The translations under genes were made by a program, and so were the position numbers. Source: Desulfolutivibrio sulfodismutans DSM 3696 (GTDB lineage: Bacteria; Desulfobacterota; Desulfovibrionia; Desulfovibrionales; Desulfovibrionaceae). From it: 64,000 nt of DNA. The stretch is from contig NZ_CP045504.1 in NCBI RefSeq assembly GCF_013376455.1, positions 1,715,501 through 1,779,500 on the forward strand, in the 5' to 3' direction. The first letter of the stretch is position 1, and every line of letters starts with the position of its first letter. The notes below the pieces were generated by a model. It had not been told where the DNA came from. It searched no databases and saw nothing but the letters and a program-made list of their open reading frames with translations. Positions 27,214 to 36,188 of this stretch are shown in pieces.

Positions 27214-27291
27214 GCCCGGCGGCATTCTCCACGGTCGCCCGGCGGCATTCTCCTCGGTCGCCCGGCGGCATTCTCCACAGTCGCCCGGCGG
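27214..27291. repeat. Tandem 23-bp repeats (3.4 copies)
   Basis: Unit GCCCGGCGGCATTCTCCAC plus GGTC, at 27214-27236, 27237-27259, 27260-27282 and a partial copy to 27291, with only one to two changes per copy. It fills the gap between the UGA-containing gene and the promoter of the next gene. No spacers, so not CRISPR. Confidence 0.9.
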
Positions 27292-27355
27292 GCGGCCCGT
27301 CGCAGGGCGAACGTTCCCTCCCCCGGCAGGACGCGGAGACCGCCCCCACGCGCCG

Positions 27356-27383
27356 TTGACTTTCGCCCCCGGTATCCTACAAC
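27356..27383 (+). promoter_or_regulatory. Putative promoter of GDP-fucose synthase gene
   Basis: TTGACT at 27356-27361, 16-base spacer, TACAAC at 27378-27383, 33 bp before the start codon. Same arrangement as the two FecR-gene promoters. Confidence 0.45.
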
Positions 27384-27415
27384 GGGACGCACGCCGCCAC
27401 AGGGGGACACGGGCG

Positions 27416-28462
27416 ATGGACGAAACAACCAGGATTTTCTTGGCCGGACGCCGGGGCATGGTGGGCAGCGCCTGCTGGCGGGCCTTGACCCGGGCGGGCT
27501 TCACCAACCTTCTCGGCCCCACCTCGGCCGAACTCGACCTCACCCGCCAAGCCGACGTGGAGGCCTTTTTCCGGGACAACCAGCCCCAGGTCGTCATCCT
27601 GGCCGCCGCCCGGGTGGGCGGCATCCTGGCCAACGCCACCTTCCCGGCCGACTTCCTCTCCATCAATCTGGCCATCCAGACCAACGTCATCCATACCGCG
27701 CGGCTCTGCGGCGCGCGCCATCTGGTCTTTTTGGGGTCGTCGTGCATCTATCCCAAGTTCGCGCCCCAGCCCATCCGTGAGGACGCCCTGCTCACCGGGC
27801 CGCTTGAACCCACCAACGAGGCCTACGCCCTGGCCAAGATCGCCGGGGTGCGCCTGTGCCACTTCATCAACCGGCAGTACGACACCGTCTACTGGCAGCT
27901 CATGCCCACCAACCTCTACGGCGAAGTCGACTCCTTCGACCTGCAACAAAGCCACGTCCTGCCCGCGCTCATGCGCAAGTTCCATCTGGCCGCCCTGGCG
28001 AAAAAGGGCGACACGGCAGGCATCGCCCGGGACGTGGCCCGCTTCGGCCCCCTGCCGGACGACATCAGGGACGGACTCGGGCTCAGTCGCGACGGCGCAA
28101 CCGTCGATCCTGACCGGGTCAGGGTGGTCCTGTGGGGCACGGGCACGCCGCGTCGGGAATTTCTGCATGTGGACGATCTGGCCGCCGCCGTCCTGCATGT
28201 GCTGTCCCTGGACGGCGTTCCGGCGGATCTGGTCAACGTGGGCTGCGGCCACGATCTGCGCATTGCGGAACTGGCCGAAATGGTGCGCCGCATGTCCGGC
28301 TACGACGGCGAGATCGTCTGGGACACCTCAAAACCCGACGGCACGCCGCAAAAGCTCCTGGACGTGTCGCGCCTGACGGCCCTTGGGTTCACCGCGTCCA
28401 TCTCCCTGGAAGACGGCCTGCGCCGGGCCTATGACTGGTACCTGCGGGAATCGGCCCGGTAA
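27416..28462 (+). CDS. fcl: GDP-L-fucose synthase
   Basis: 348 residues. An epimerase-reductase that converts GDP-4-keto-6-deoxymannose to GDP-L-fucose. Rossmann loop GRRGMVGSA (12-20), the catalytic Ser in LGSSCIYP and the YxxxK pair in NEAYALAKIAG are present, followed by MPTNLYGEVDSFD. Compared with E. coli Fcl there is an insertion of roughly 30-40 residues near position 200-235 (around KKGDTAGIARDVARFGPLPD), seen in some homologues. Upstream in-frame sequence lacks family similarity, so the ATG at 27416 is used. GDP-mannose dehydratase is not in the window. Confidence 0.92.
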   Translation: MDETTRIFLAGRRGMVGSACWRALTRAGFTNLLGPTSAELDLTRQADVEAFFRDNQPQVVILAAARVGGILANATFPADFLSINLAIQTNVIHTARLCGARHLVFLGSSCIYPKFAPQPIREDALLTGPLEPTNEAYALAKIAGVRLCHFINRQYDTVYWQLMPTNLYGEVDSFDLQQSHVLPALMRKFHLAALAKKGDTAGIARDVARFGPLPDDIRDGLGLSRDGATVDPDRVRVVLWGTGTPRREFLHVDDLAAAVLHVLSLDGVPADLVNVGCGHDLRIAELAEMVRRMSGYDGEIVWDTSKPDGTPQKLLDVSRLTALGFTASISLEDGLRRAYDWYLRESAR

Positions 28463-28479
28463 CAGCCTCCCCCCAAAGT

Positions 28480-29760
28480 CTACCGCGCCACGCCCAGCAG
28501 GAAGGCGGCGGCGTCCGGGTGCGGGGTGATGCCCAGGGCGGCCAGGGACTTGGCGGCCAGGGGGGTGACGCCGCCGCTGATCCAGAATTCGGCCTTTGCG
28601 GCGTTGCGCCCGGGCAGGGACTCATGAAGCTTTTGCGCCAATGAGGCCGTGGATTGGGTCCAGGCCAGCATGTCCAGGGGGAAGCAGAAAATCAGGTTCC
28701 CGGACTGGGCGCGTCCGGCCACGAAGCGGCCCACCCGCTCGAAGCGCACGATGTGCTCCTTGCGGGTGTCGTAGGAGGAGAACATCAGCGCCATGCGTTC
28801 CCGGAAAAGGGCCAGATCCTCGGAATCCGTGGACAGGCAGAAGGCGATGAACGCCTCGCGGTTCGCCGTGCGGGACATGGCCGCCAGGGCGGAGACCAGG
28901 ATGCTCTGATGCACCGGGGAAAGTTCGGTGTTGTCGATGAAGGCCTCGGCCAGATCGGCGGGCACGCCCATGGCCAAAAGCTTCTCGCGGTTCATGCGCC
29001 GCAGGTCGGCGGGCGGCATGGCCACATCCATGTCCGTAAGCCATTTGCTGGTTCCGGCCACGGACACGCCCACGCCCACAGCGCCAGGGACGGCCGCGCT
29101 GGCCCCGGTGGCCAGCAGGCTCCCGGCGAAATCCGCCCCAGCCAGCCTGTCAAGGCGCTCCTTGAGAAAGGGGTTGGTGGAATAGGGGTCTACGCCGAAA
29201 CGCTTGGCGATCTCCCGCTTGGAGCGGGAATAGCCCAGGGCGGCGGCGGCGGGGTTGTCTTCGTATTTGCTGGCCTTGCTTTCCACCAGGCTCTCCTCGG
29301 CGCGCTGAAACATCTTGCCCACGCCCGACAGGGCCCCGCCAACGGTTTTGAGCGGACTGGTCACCAGACTCACCGCGCCCTTGACCGTATTTTTCCCCTT
29401 TTCCTTCACGGCGTCGCCGAACTGTCCGGCAGGAGCAACCTTGTCCATGGCCACGATGGCCGCGCACTCCTGAAGCCGGATGCCCAGAAGGGCCGTGGAG
29501 AGCACCTTCAGATCGCCCTGGGGGGTGTGCAGGGTGTAGGTGTTCAGGTAGCCGTCGTTCCTGACGGTCTCGTCCACCCGGCAGTTGGGGGCCGTGAGCA
29601 TGGTGGCGGGCAGGACGGCCGAGGCCCGCAGCGTCGGCGGGGCCTCCATGGCGCCTGCGCCTTTTACGGCAGGCGGCGCGGCCTGTCCGGGGACGGCGGC
29701 AAGGCTGACCAGGGCCAGGGCGACAAGAAGGACGGCGGGGATGGCGGGACGGATGGTCAT
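28480..29760 (-). CDS. Exported protein of unknown function
   Basis: 426 residues from the ATG at 29760 (AGGAGATCCC before it); upstream in-frame sequence is unlikely to be coding. Signal peptide about 1-25 (AVPGQA-AP). The mature protein shows a beta-type N-terminal segment containing NCRVDETVRNDGYLNTYTLH, a Gly/Ala-rich hydrophobic-helix pair region (about 195-230) and a C-terminal helical half with three widely spaced Cys. No known family recognised. Convergent with the fucose synthase gene and divergent from the large dehydrogenase gene. The Gly/Ala helices resemble membrane-inserting segments, a weak hint only. Confidence 0.65.
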   Translation of the reverse strand: MTIRPAIPAVLLVALALVSLAAVPGQAAPPAVKGAGAMEAPPTLRASAVLPATMLTAPNCRVDETVRNDGYLNTYTLHTPQGDLKVLSTALLGIRLQECAAIVAMDKVAPAGQFGDAVKEKGKNTVKGAVSLVTSPLKTVGGALSGVGKMFQRAEESLVESKASKYEDNPAAAALGYSRSKREIAKRFGVDPYSTNPFLKERLDRLAGADFAGSLLATGASAAVPGAVGVGVSVAGTSKWLTDMDVAMPPADLRRMNREKLLAMGVPADLAEAFIDNTELSPVHQSILVSALAAMSRTANREAFIAFCLSTDSEDLALFRERMALMFSSYDTRKEHIVRFERVGRFVAGRAQSGNLIFCFPLDMLAWTQSTASLAQKLHESLPGRNAAKAEFWISGGVTPLAAKSLAALGITPHPDAAAFLLGVAR

Positions 29761-29979
29761 GGGATCTCCTGGGTGCACGGCTCGGGCATGGGATGAATGA
29801 GGCTGGGCATACGTACCGAAAGTATCGCCCCGGGGCAATGGCCGGGGCGACCCGGAAAGCCGACTGTGGCTCTACTTGCCAAAGCCGCCATCCGGCATTA
29901 TCTGACACCCTCCCCCACATACGCCAGGGCGGCCGTCAACCGGGCCGCCAGCCCCCGCAACCCCTGTCCGGACGTAACC

Positions 29980-32900
29980 ATGCTTGAAAAAAATCCCCAT
30001 ATATCCCTTTCCCTCGATCGCCTGGCCCCCCGCGTTTTCGGCCTCACCCTTGAAGAGCTCGCCTCCTGGCCCGACGACGCCCGGGAACTGGCCGTCTCCC
30101 TGGCCGCCGAATGCTTCCTGGTGCGCTACAACCCTTACGTGAATCCCGAAGAGGTTCGCCAGGGGGTGTTTGCCCGCCTCGACGCGGCCCGGCCCACGGC
30201 CTGGGGCGACTACCCCAAGACCCTGCGGGTGGCCGTGGACCGTTTCTGGCGCGACTACGACGAGGACACGCGCTTCAAGGAGCGGGTCATCATGCGCCTG
30301 GCGGAATTTCTGCCGGACGAATGCATGGCCCAGCATCCCGGCAGCCTCGTGGAATGCTCCACGGACGCCACGGATCTGCGCATGGAACTGCCCATGCTGG
30401 TCCTGGCCCCGTCCTGCACGGCCCACATCCAGGGCATCATCCGCCTGGCCGGGGAGATGGGATTCGCCGTGGTGCCCCGGGGCGGCGGCTCAGGACTTAC
30501 CGGCGGGGCCATCCCGGCCCGCCGCCGCTCGGTGATTTTGAGCATGTCCCGGATGAAGACCATTTTCTCCGTGGATGCCGAAGAGAAGCTGCTCCACACC
30601 CAGACCGGGGTCATCACCCTGACGGCGATTACGGCGGCGGCCAAAAAGAACCTGCTGTTGACCGTGGACCCGGCCTCCAAGGCGGCCTCGTCCCTTGGCG
30701 GCAACATCGCCGAGAACGCAGGCGGCCCCTTTGCCTTCGAATACGGCACCACCCTGGACAACATCCATTCCTACACCATGGTTCTGCCCGACGCCCGGGT
30801 GATCGAGGTGCACCGCAAGAACCACCCCAGGCACAAGATCATGCCCGGGGACACGGCGGTCTTCGAGGTTTTCGATCCGGCCGGGAACCTTCTGGAGACC
30901 ATCACCCTTCGCGGCGACGAGATTCGCGGCGTAGGCCTTGGCAAGGACGTGTCCAACAAATACCTGGGAGGGCTCCCCGGGGTGCAGAAGGAGGGCGTGG
31001 ACGGGGTGGTCACCGAGGCCCGGTTCATCCTCCACGACCGGCTTCCCCACTCCCGGGTGCTGTGCCTGGAATTTTTCGGCCGCTCCATGCGCCACGCCAT
31101 GCTGGTCATCCGCGACGTGGTGGGGCTGCGCGACCGCATCCGCCAGGAAGGGGACGCGGTCAAGATCTCGGCCCTGGAGGAATTCGGCCCCAAATACGTG
31201 CGGGCCATCAACTACGCCAAAAAATCCGCCACCTACGAGGGCGACCCCATCTCCGTGCTGCTTTTGCAGCTCGATTCCGCCGACGAAACGGCCCTTGACG
31301 CGGCCGTGGCCCACATCGTGGACATCGCCACGCCGTATGAGAACGTGGACATCTTCGTGGCCGAAGACGAGAAGCAGGCCGAGATCTTCTGGGAGGACCG
31401 CCACAAGCTCTCCGCCATCTCCAAGCGCACCAGCGGATTCAAGATCAACGAAGACATCGTGATCCCCCTGAACGTGATCCCGGAGTTCTCCGACTTCATC
31501 GAAGAGTTGAACCTCACGTGTCTGGCCCGGGCCTACAAGGAATCCCTGCAAAACGTGGGCAGGCTGCACGGCATCCCGGCCTCGGACGAATTTTTGGCCA
31601 TGGAGCTGGAATTTTGCGACCGCATCCTGCGCGGCGGGCTCTCGGCCAAGGACTTAAGCGACGCGGAAGTGGAGGTGCAGACCTACTACTTCTTCTCCGA
31701 CCTGACCTCTCGCTATCCCCGCCTGCGCGACCCCCTGCGCGAAATCTACACCGAGATGATCGCCACCCGCATCGAGGTGGCCAACCACATGCACGCCGGG
31801 GACGGCAACTGCCATGTGAACATCCCCGTCAATTCCAATGACCAGGAGATGATGCGCCGGGCCATGGAGGCCGCCGACCAGGTGTTCACCAAGGTCATGA
31901 AGCTGGGCGGGGCCGTATCCGGAGAACACGGCATCGGCATCACCAAGATCGCCTTTCTGGAGGATCGCAAGATCGCGGCGCTTAGGCGCTACAAATCCGC
32001 CGTGGACCCGAAAAACCTCTTCAATCCTGGCAAGCTGGTCACCAAGACCCTGGATGTCGAGCCCTACACCTTCTCGTTCAACCGGCTGATCCGCGACATC
32101 AAAAAGACGGCCCAGCCCGAGAAAGAACGCCTCATCACCATGCTGGCCAACATCCAGTTCTGCACCCGGTGCGGCAAGTGCAAGCAGGTCTGCCCCATGT
32201 ATGCCCCGAGCCAGGGCCTCCTGCACCACCCGCGCAACAAAAACATCAGCCTGGGCGCGCTCATTGAGGCCATCCACTATTCGCAATTGCGCTCCGGCGA
32301 GGCGGACCCGGACCTGCTCGACCGCCTGCGCCGACTCATGGAGCACTGCACCACCTGCGGCAAATGCGCCACGGCCTGCCCGGTGAAGATCCAAAGCGCC
32401 CAGGTGGCCCTGGACATGCGGGCCTACCTGGAAAATAAAAACGCGGGCGGCCATCCGGTCAAGACCAAGGTGCTGCGCTATCTGGCCGAAGACCCGGCCG
32501 CACGGCTGCCGCGCGCCGCCAAACTCATGGCCTACGGACAGGCCTTCCATGGCAAGGCCATGAGCCTTGTCCCGGCGGTGTGGCGCAACCGGCTGTACAA
32601 TCCGGTCCTGCGCGGCCCCAACCCGGCCATGGGCATCAAAAACCTGTCCGAAAAGCTGCGCCTGGAGCGCGGCAGCCTTTTTGCGGACCCGGACACCCCG
32701 GCCGACGCGGAAACCGTGCTCTATTTCCCGGGCTGCGGGGCCGGGCTCTTCCAGGCCTCCATCGGCCTGGCCGCCGTGGATTTGCTGTTGCGGGCAGGCC
32801 TTCGGGTGATCCTCCCCCCCACGCACCTGTGCTGCGGCTATCCCCTGGCCGTGTCGGGACTGGCCGAGGCCTTCGCCGCCAACCGGGAACGCAATCTCAC

Positions 32901-33495
32901 GGCTTTCACGGCCTTTCTGACCATGGCCAAAGACAAGGGATTTTCCCCGGCCACGCTTTTGACCGCCTGCGGCACCTGCCGCGAGGCCCTGGAAAGCTAC
33001 GATCTGGCCGGGCCGGACGGCCCCATGCAACGCCAGGACGTGGTACAGTTCCTCATGCCCCGCCTGCCCGCCCTGCACTCCCCGGACCCGGGCCTTCTGT
33101 ACCATGCGGCCTGCCACGCCGAATGGACCGGCATCTCCCCCACCAAGGCCCCCGAGGCCTACCGGGCCGGGCTGGCCGCGCTCACCGGAACCCCGGTGAG
33201 CCTCTCGCCGGGCTGCTGCGGCGAGTCCGGACTCGGCGCCCTGACCTCGCCCCAGATCCACAACAAAATCCGCGCGGGCAAGACCGCGACCCTGCGGGCC
33301 GAACTCGCCGACGACACCACGCCGGTCATCGTGGGCTGCCCCTCCTGCCGCATCGGCCTGGCCCGCTGCATAAACGAGATCGGACGCAAAAATCCCGTGC
33401 TGCATACCCTGGAATACCTGGCGGCGCAGCACGGCGGCCCGAAATGGAAACGTGACCTGAAAAAACGCCTCAAAGCCGCCCGGGTCCGGGCGTAA
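29980..33495 (+). CDS. Fused FAD-linked oxidase / Fe-S dehydrogenase (D-lactate/glycolate type)
   Basis: 1171 residues. The order is an N-terminal region (1-125), FAD-binding_4 (about 135-310; PRGGGSGLTGG near 167), FAD-oxidase C domain (about 340-690; HMHAGDGNCHVNIP and GEHGIGITK), two [4Fe-4S] motifs (C728-x2-C731-x2-C734-x3-C738 and C790-x2-C793-x2-C796-x3-C800) and two CCG domains (CCGYP at 951, CCGESG at 1079). It combines in one chain what glcD and glcF/lutA encode separately. Such fusions in sulfate reducers oxidise D-lactate or a related 2-hydroxy acid and pass electrons to the quinone or Hdr-type chain. No signal peptide; probably at the cytosolic membrane face. Confidence 0.9.
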   Translation: MLEKNPHISLSLDRLAPRVFGLTLEELASWPDDARELAVSLAAECFLVRYNPYVNPEEVRQGVFARLDAARPTAWGDYPKTLRVAVDRFWRDYDEDTRFKERVIMRLAEFLPDECMAQHPGSLVECSTDATDLRMELPMLVLAPSCTAHIQGIIRLAGEMGFAVVPRGGGSGLTGGAIPARRRSVILSMSRMKTIFSVDAEEKLLHTQTGVITLTAITAAAKKNLLLTVDPASKAASSLGGNIAENAGGPFAFEYGTTLDNIHSYTMVLPDARVIEVHRKNHPRHKIMPGDTAVFEVFDPAGNLLETITLRGDEIRGVGLGKDVSNKYLGGLPGVQKEGVDGVVTEARFILHDRLPHSRVLCLEFFGRSMRHAMLVIRDVVGLRDRIRQEGDAVKISALEEFGPKYVRAINYAKKSATYEGDPISVLLLQLDSADETALDAAVAHIVDIATPYENVDIFVAEDEKQAEIFWEDRHKLSAISKRTSGFKINEDIVIPLNVIPEFSDFIEELNLTCLARAYKESLQNVGRLHGIPASDEFLAMELEFCDRILRGGLSAKDLSDAEVEVQTYYFFSDLTSRYPRLRDPLREIYTEMIATRIEVANHMHAGDGNCHVNIPVNSNDQEMMRRAMEAADQVFTKVMKLGGAVSGEHGIGITKIAFLEDRKIAALRRYKSAVDPKNLFNPGKLVTKTLDVEPYTFSFNRLIRDIKKTAQPEKERLITMLANIQFCTRCGKCKQVCPMYAPSQGLLHHPRNKNISLGALIEAIHYSQLRSGEADPDLLDRLRRLMEHCTTCGKCATACPVKIQSAQVALDMRAYLENKNAGGHPVKTKVLRYLAEDPAARLPRAAKLMAYGQAFHGKAMSLVPAVWRNRLYNPVLRGPNPAMGIKNLSEKLRLERGSLFADPDTPADAETVLYFPGCGAGLFQASIGLAAVDLLLRAGLRVILPPTHLCCGYPLAVSGLAEAFAANRERNLTAFTAFLTMAKDKGFSPATLLTACGTCREALESYDLAGPDGPMQRQDVVQFLMPRLPALHSPDPGLLYHAACHAEWTGISPTKAPEAYRAGLAALTGTPVSLSPGCCGESGLGALTSPQIHNKIRAGKTATLRAELADDTTPVIVGCPSCRIGLARCINEIGRKNPVLHTLEYLAAQHGGPKWKRDLKKRLKAARVRA

Positions 33496-33498
33496 GAC

Positions 33499-33722
33499 TT
33501 CCCGGGGGGAACCTTTTTTGAAAAAAAGGTTCCCCCCGAACCCCCCGCCAAAAAACTTCGGCGCGCTTCGCGTCCGCGTGCGGGAGACAGCATGTTCTCC
33601 GGGCCGCCATGATTTTCGCGGGCGTTTCCGGCACAGCTTCGCTGTGCCGGAAACGCCCGCGATATCAGGGGGTCCGGGGGAAATGATTTCCCCCGGGCGG
33701 GGTACGGGGCGGCAGCCCCGAC
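33499..33722. repeat. Hairpin-rich intergenic element with 21-bp perfect inverted repeat
   Basis: Between two convergent genes. First hairpin: GGGGGGAACCTTTTTT (33504-33519) with its complement at 33522-33537, a likely bidirectional terminator. Second: a perfect 21-bp inverted repeat, arms 33617-33637 and 33641-33661, loop TTC. Third: CCGGGGGAAAT with ATTTCCCCCGG at 33674-33696. A similar first and third module recur in the same order and orientation at 59364-59481, so this is a dispersed element. Confidence 0.7.
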
Positions 33723-35423
33723 TTATTTGGGGTCGATACCCAGGGCGCGCAGGGCGGCCATGCCGCCCAGGATGTTTTGGACGTTGCTGCGGCCGTCGTG
33801 GGCCAGGGTGATGAAGGATTCGTAGGACCGGGCCCCGGTGTTGCAGACCAGCACCACAGGCTGGTCCCTGGGAACTTCGTCCAGGTGTCTGGCCAGGTGT
33901 CCCTGGGGGATGTTGTGCCATTTGCCGGGGAACCGTTCCAGCAAGGGTGCGGCGTCGGAGGCTTCCCGGCAGTCGAGGAAATAGCATGTTCCCTCTTCCC
34001 ACAGGGGCGCGAAGGACTCGGGCGGGATGCCGAGGTTGCGACCGGCGAGGATGTTGTCGGCGGCGTTGCCCACGGTGTTGATGACATCCATGGCCGAGGC
34101 GAAGGGCGGCGAGTAGGGATATTCCAGGTTGGACACGTCGTCCACGGTGGGAGAAAAGGGCATCATGGCGGCCACGGCCCCGATGCGGCCCACCAGGGCG
34201 TCGCCTGCGGCGCAGAGGCCCTGGATGCCGAGCACCCGGCGGCTGCCGCGTTCGACGACGAGCTCCAGGGTCATGAGTTCCTTGCCGGGATAGAAATGGG
34301 CCCGGTCGAGTTGCACGACCAGGGCGCTTGTGGCGTCCAGGCCTTCACGCAAGGCGTCCTCCAGGGTCAGTCCGGCACCGGAGACGGCCTTTTCGAAGAG
34401 TTTGACGGCGTAGGAGCCGACAGCGCCTTTGAAGACGTCCCGGCCGCCGGCCAGGTTGGTCCCGATGACCCGGCCCTGGCGGTTGGCCATGGAGCCCATG
34501 GGCAGGAAAAAGGGCTTCCCGGTGATCAGGTTCGTAATCTCCACACAGTCGCCCCCGGCGAAGATGTCCGGGTCCGAGGTGCGCAGGCCCTCGTCCACCA
34601 GGATGCCGCCGCGCGGGGACACGGCCAGTCCGGCCCGGGCGGCCAGGTCGGAGTTGGGCACGACGCCGACGGCCATGACTACCAGATCCGTTTCGATGAC
34701 GCGCTTGTTGGTGACGATGCGCTCCACCTTGCCGTCGCCCTCGATGGCCTGGACGGTCTCGGCCAGATGCACGGTGACGCCTTTCTCCCGGATATGGGCC
34801 AGGGCCATGTCCGAAAGGGCGGGGCTTACGTTCCGGGGCAGGATGCGCGGCGCGGCCTCGATAACCGTGGTTTCCACGTCCCACATGTCGGCCAGGGCCT
34901 CGGCCATCTCCAGGCCGATGAATCCCGCGCCGATGACCACGGCCCGCTCCACGCCCCCGGCGGTGACGGCGGCCCGGATGGACTCGGCGTTGTCCAGGTT
35001 GGCCACCAGATGGACGCCGGGCAGTTCGTTTCCGGGCACGGGCAGGCGGCGCGGCCAGGCCCCGGTGGCGATGACCAGCTTGTCGTAGGACAGGTCTTCC
35101 TCGCGACCGGTGGCCAGATCTTTGACATGCACGGTCTTGGCGGCCCGGTCGATGGCCAGGGCCTCGACCCCGGTCTTGACCTCGACGCCTTTGACGTCGC
35201 GGAAAAAGGCTGTGTCGCGGGTCATGTGGTAGCTGGTGGCCGTCAGTTCCGAGGAATCGGAGACGTCGCCGGAGACATAATAAGGGATGCCGCAACCGCC
35301 GTAGGAGATGCGGGTATCCTTGTCGATCATGGTCACGGTGGAGTCGGGATCGAGGCGTTTGAACCGGCTGGCGGCCTTTGGTCCCAGGGCGACCGCGCCG
35401 ATGATCAGCACATGGTGGGACAT
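33723..35423 (-). CDS. CoA-disulfide-reductase-like flavoprotein fused to rhodanese
   Basis: 566 residues. An FAD/NADH pyridine nucleotide-disulfide oxidoreductase (1-445) followed by a rhodanese domain (about 460-566). The single redox Cys C44 is in YGGCGIPYYV, and the second Rossmann loop is intact (VVIGAGFIGLEMA). The first nucleotide loop reads IIGAVALG rather than the usual GGVAAG, a change that keeps the end Gly residues. The rhodanese active-site Cys is in VVLVCNTGAR. Such CoADR-Rhd fusions reduce CoA-persulfides or polysulfides, which fits a sulfur-metabolising host. Two C-terminal signatures, CAAGDALVGRIG and the YSPPFASAMDV stretch, are also present. Confidence 0.88.
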   Translation of the reverse strand: MSHHVLIIGAVALGPKAASRFKRLDPDSTVTMIDKDTRISYGGCGIPYYVSGDVSDSSELTATSYHMTRDTAFFRDVKGVEVKTGVEALAIDRAAKTVHVKDLATGREEDLSYDKLVIATGAWPRRLPVPGNELPGVHLVANLDNAESIRAAVTAGGVERAVVIGAGFIGLEMAEALADMWDVETTVIEAAPRILPRNVSPALSDMALAHIREKGVTVHLAETVQAIEGDGKVERIVTNKRVIETDLVVMAVGVVPNSDLAARAGLAVSPRGGILVDEGLRTSDPDIFAGGDCVEITNLITGKPFFLPMGSMANRQGRVIGTNLAGGRDVFKGAVGSYAVKLFEKAVSGAGLTLEDALREGLDATSALVVQLDRAHFYPGKELMTLELVVERGSRRVLGIQGLCAAGDALVGRIGAVAAMMPFSPTVDDVSNLEYPYSPPFASAMDVINTVGNAADNILAGRNLGIPPESFAPLWEEGTCYFLDCREASDAAPLLERFPGKWHNIPQGHLARHLDEVPRDQPVVLVCNTGARSYESFITLAHDGRSNVQNILGGMAALRALGIDPK

Positions 35424-35574
35424 GGTGCGCTCCTTGAAAATCCGGGGTGTCCGGAGGGGGTTTTCGTAAAACCGTAGGTCAAGGGAGGGTTATAGAAACG
35501 GCAAGGATTTGGCAACCGGCCCCCTGGCGGATGCATGCGAAAGCCCCGGAGGGGAGGACGCGGGGGGAAGACGG

Positions 35575-36060
35575 CTATTCGAGCTCTTCACCCAGGAAAA
35601 AGAACACGCCGTCCCGGGAAAAGCACATGCGCCCGTCGTCGAGAAGGATAAGCGAGGACAACCCCGGGATGGAGCAGCCCGTTTCGATGACGAAGACCTT
35701 GGGGGCCATGTGCCCCAGGGCCTGGGGGGTGACGCGATAATTGTCGCCGAAATAGGCTGCGGCGTCGTGGTCGGTCAGGGTGGGGACGATGGCGCAGGAG
35801 ACGTCGTCGAATTCGATGGTTTCGGTGTCGATGAACAGGCGCTTGCCCGTGAGGGCCTCGGCCTGGGCCGTGTCCATGGCGGCAACCGGGCCGAACTGGT
35901 GCCCGGTGATGGTCCAGTAGCCGGAGGCGGCCCAAACGGGCTGGGCATGGACCATCCACAGCAGGGCCAAAACCGCGACGACGCGCCCCACGCGGCCGAC
36001 TCGGCCGCGATGATGCGTGTGCGGGGAGACATGGGGACGGAGAAGAGTATCGCCTGCCAT
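35575..36060 (-). CDS. Small exported protein of unknown function
   Basis: 161 residues. An Arg/His-rich N-terminus leads into one hydrophobic signal segment (about 27-40, VVAVLALLWMVHAQPVWA) cleaved after VWA. The mature part of about 117 residues starts SGYWTITGHQFGPVA and has three Cys; GKRLFIDTETIEFDD and CFSRDGVFFFLGEE are recognisable beta strands. No named family seen. A shorter start is possible because the first 25 residues are unusually polar. Divergent from the phytase-like gene. Confidence 0.6.
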   Translation of the reverse strand: MAGDTLLRPHVSPHTHHRGRVGRVGRVVAVLALLWMVHAQPVWAASGYWTITGHQFGPVAAMDTAQAEALTGKRLFIDTETIEFDDVSCAIVPTLTDHDAAAYFGDNYRVTPQALGHMAPKVFVIETGCSIPGLSSLILLDDGRMCFSRDGVFFFLGEELE

Positions 36061-36188
36061 GGGAAGCGGCTATACTCCCGCGACTGCCCGGAGACAAGGG
36101 AAAAGGCTGCGGCGCATTCGACATGGCTACGTCACCGACCCGCCACAGGGCCGGATCACAATGCCCAAAAAAGTGGAGGCATGCACCC

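Noticed and set aside
31654-34002. Open minus-strand frame of 782 codons through the dehydrogenase
   Set aside because: Shadow frame; no family motif, and the plus-strand protein is clear.
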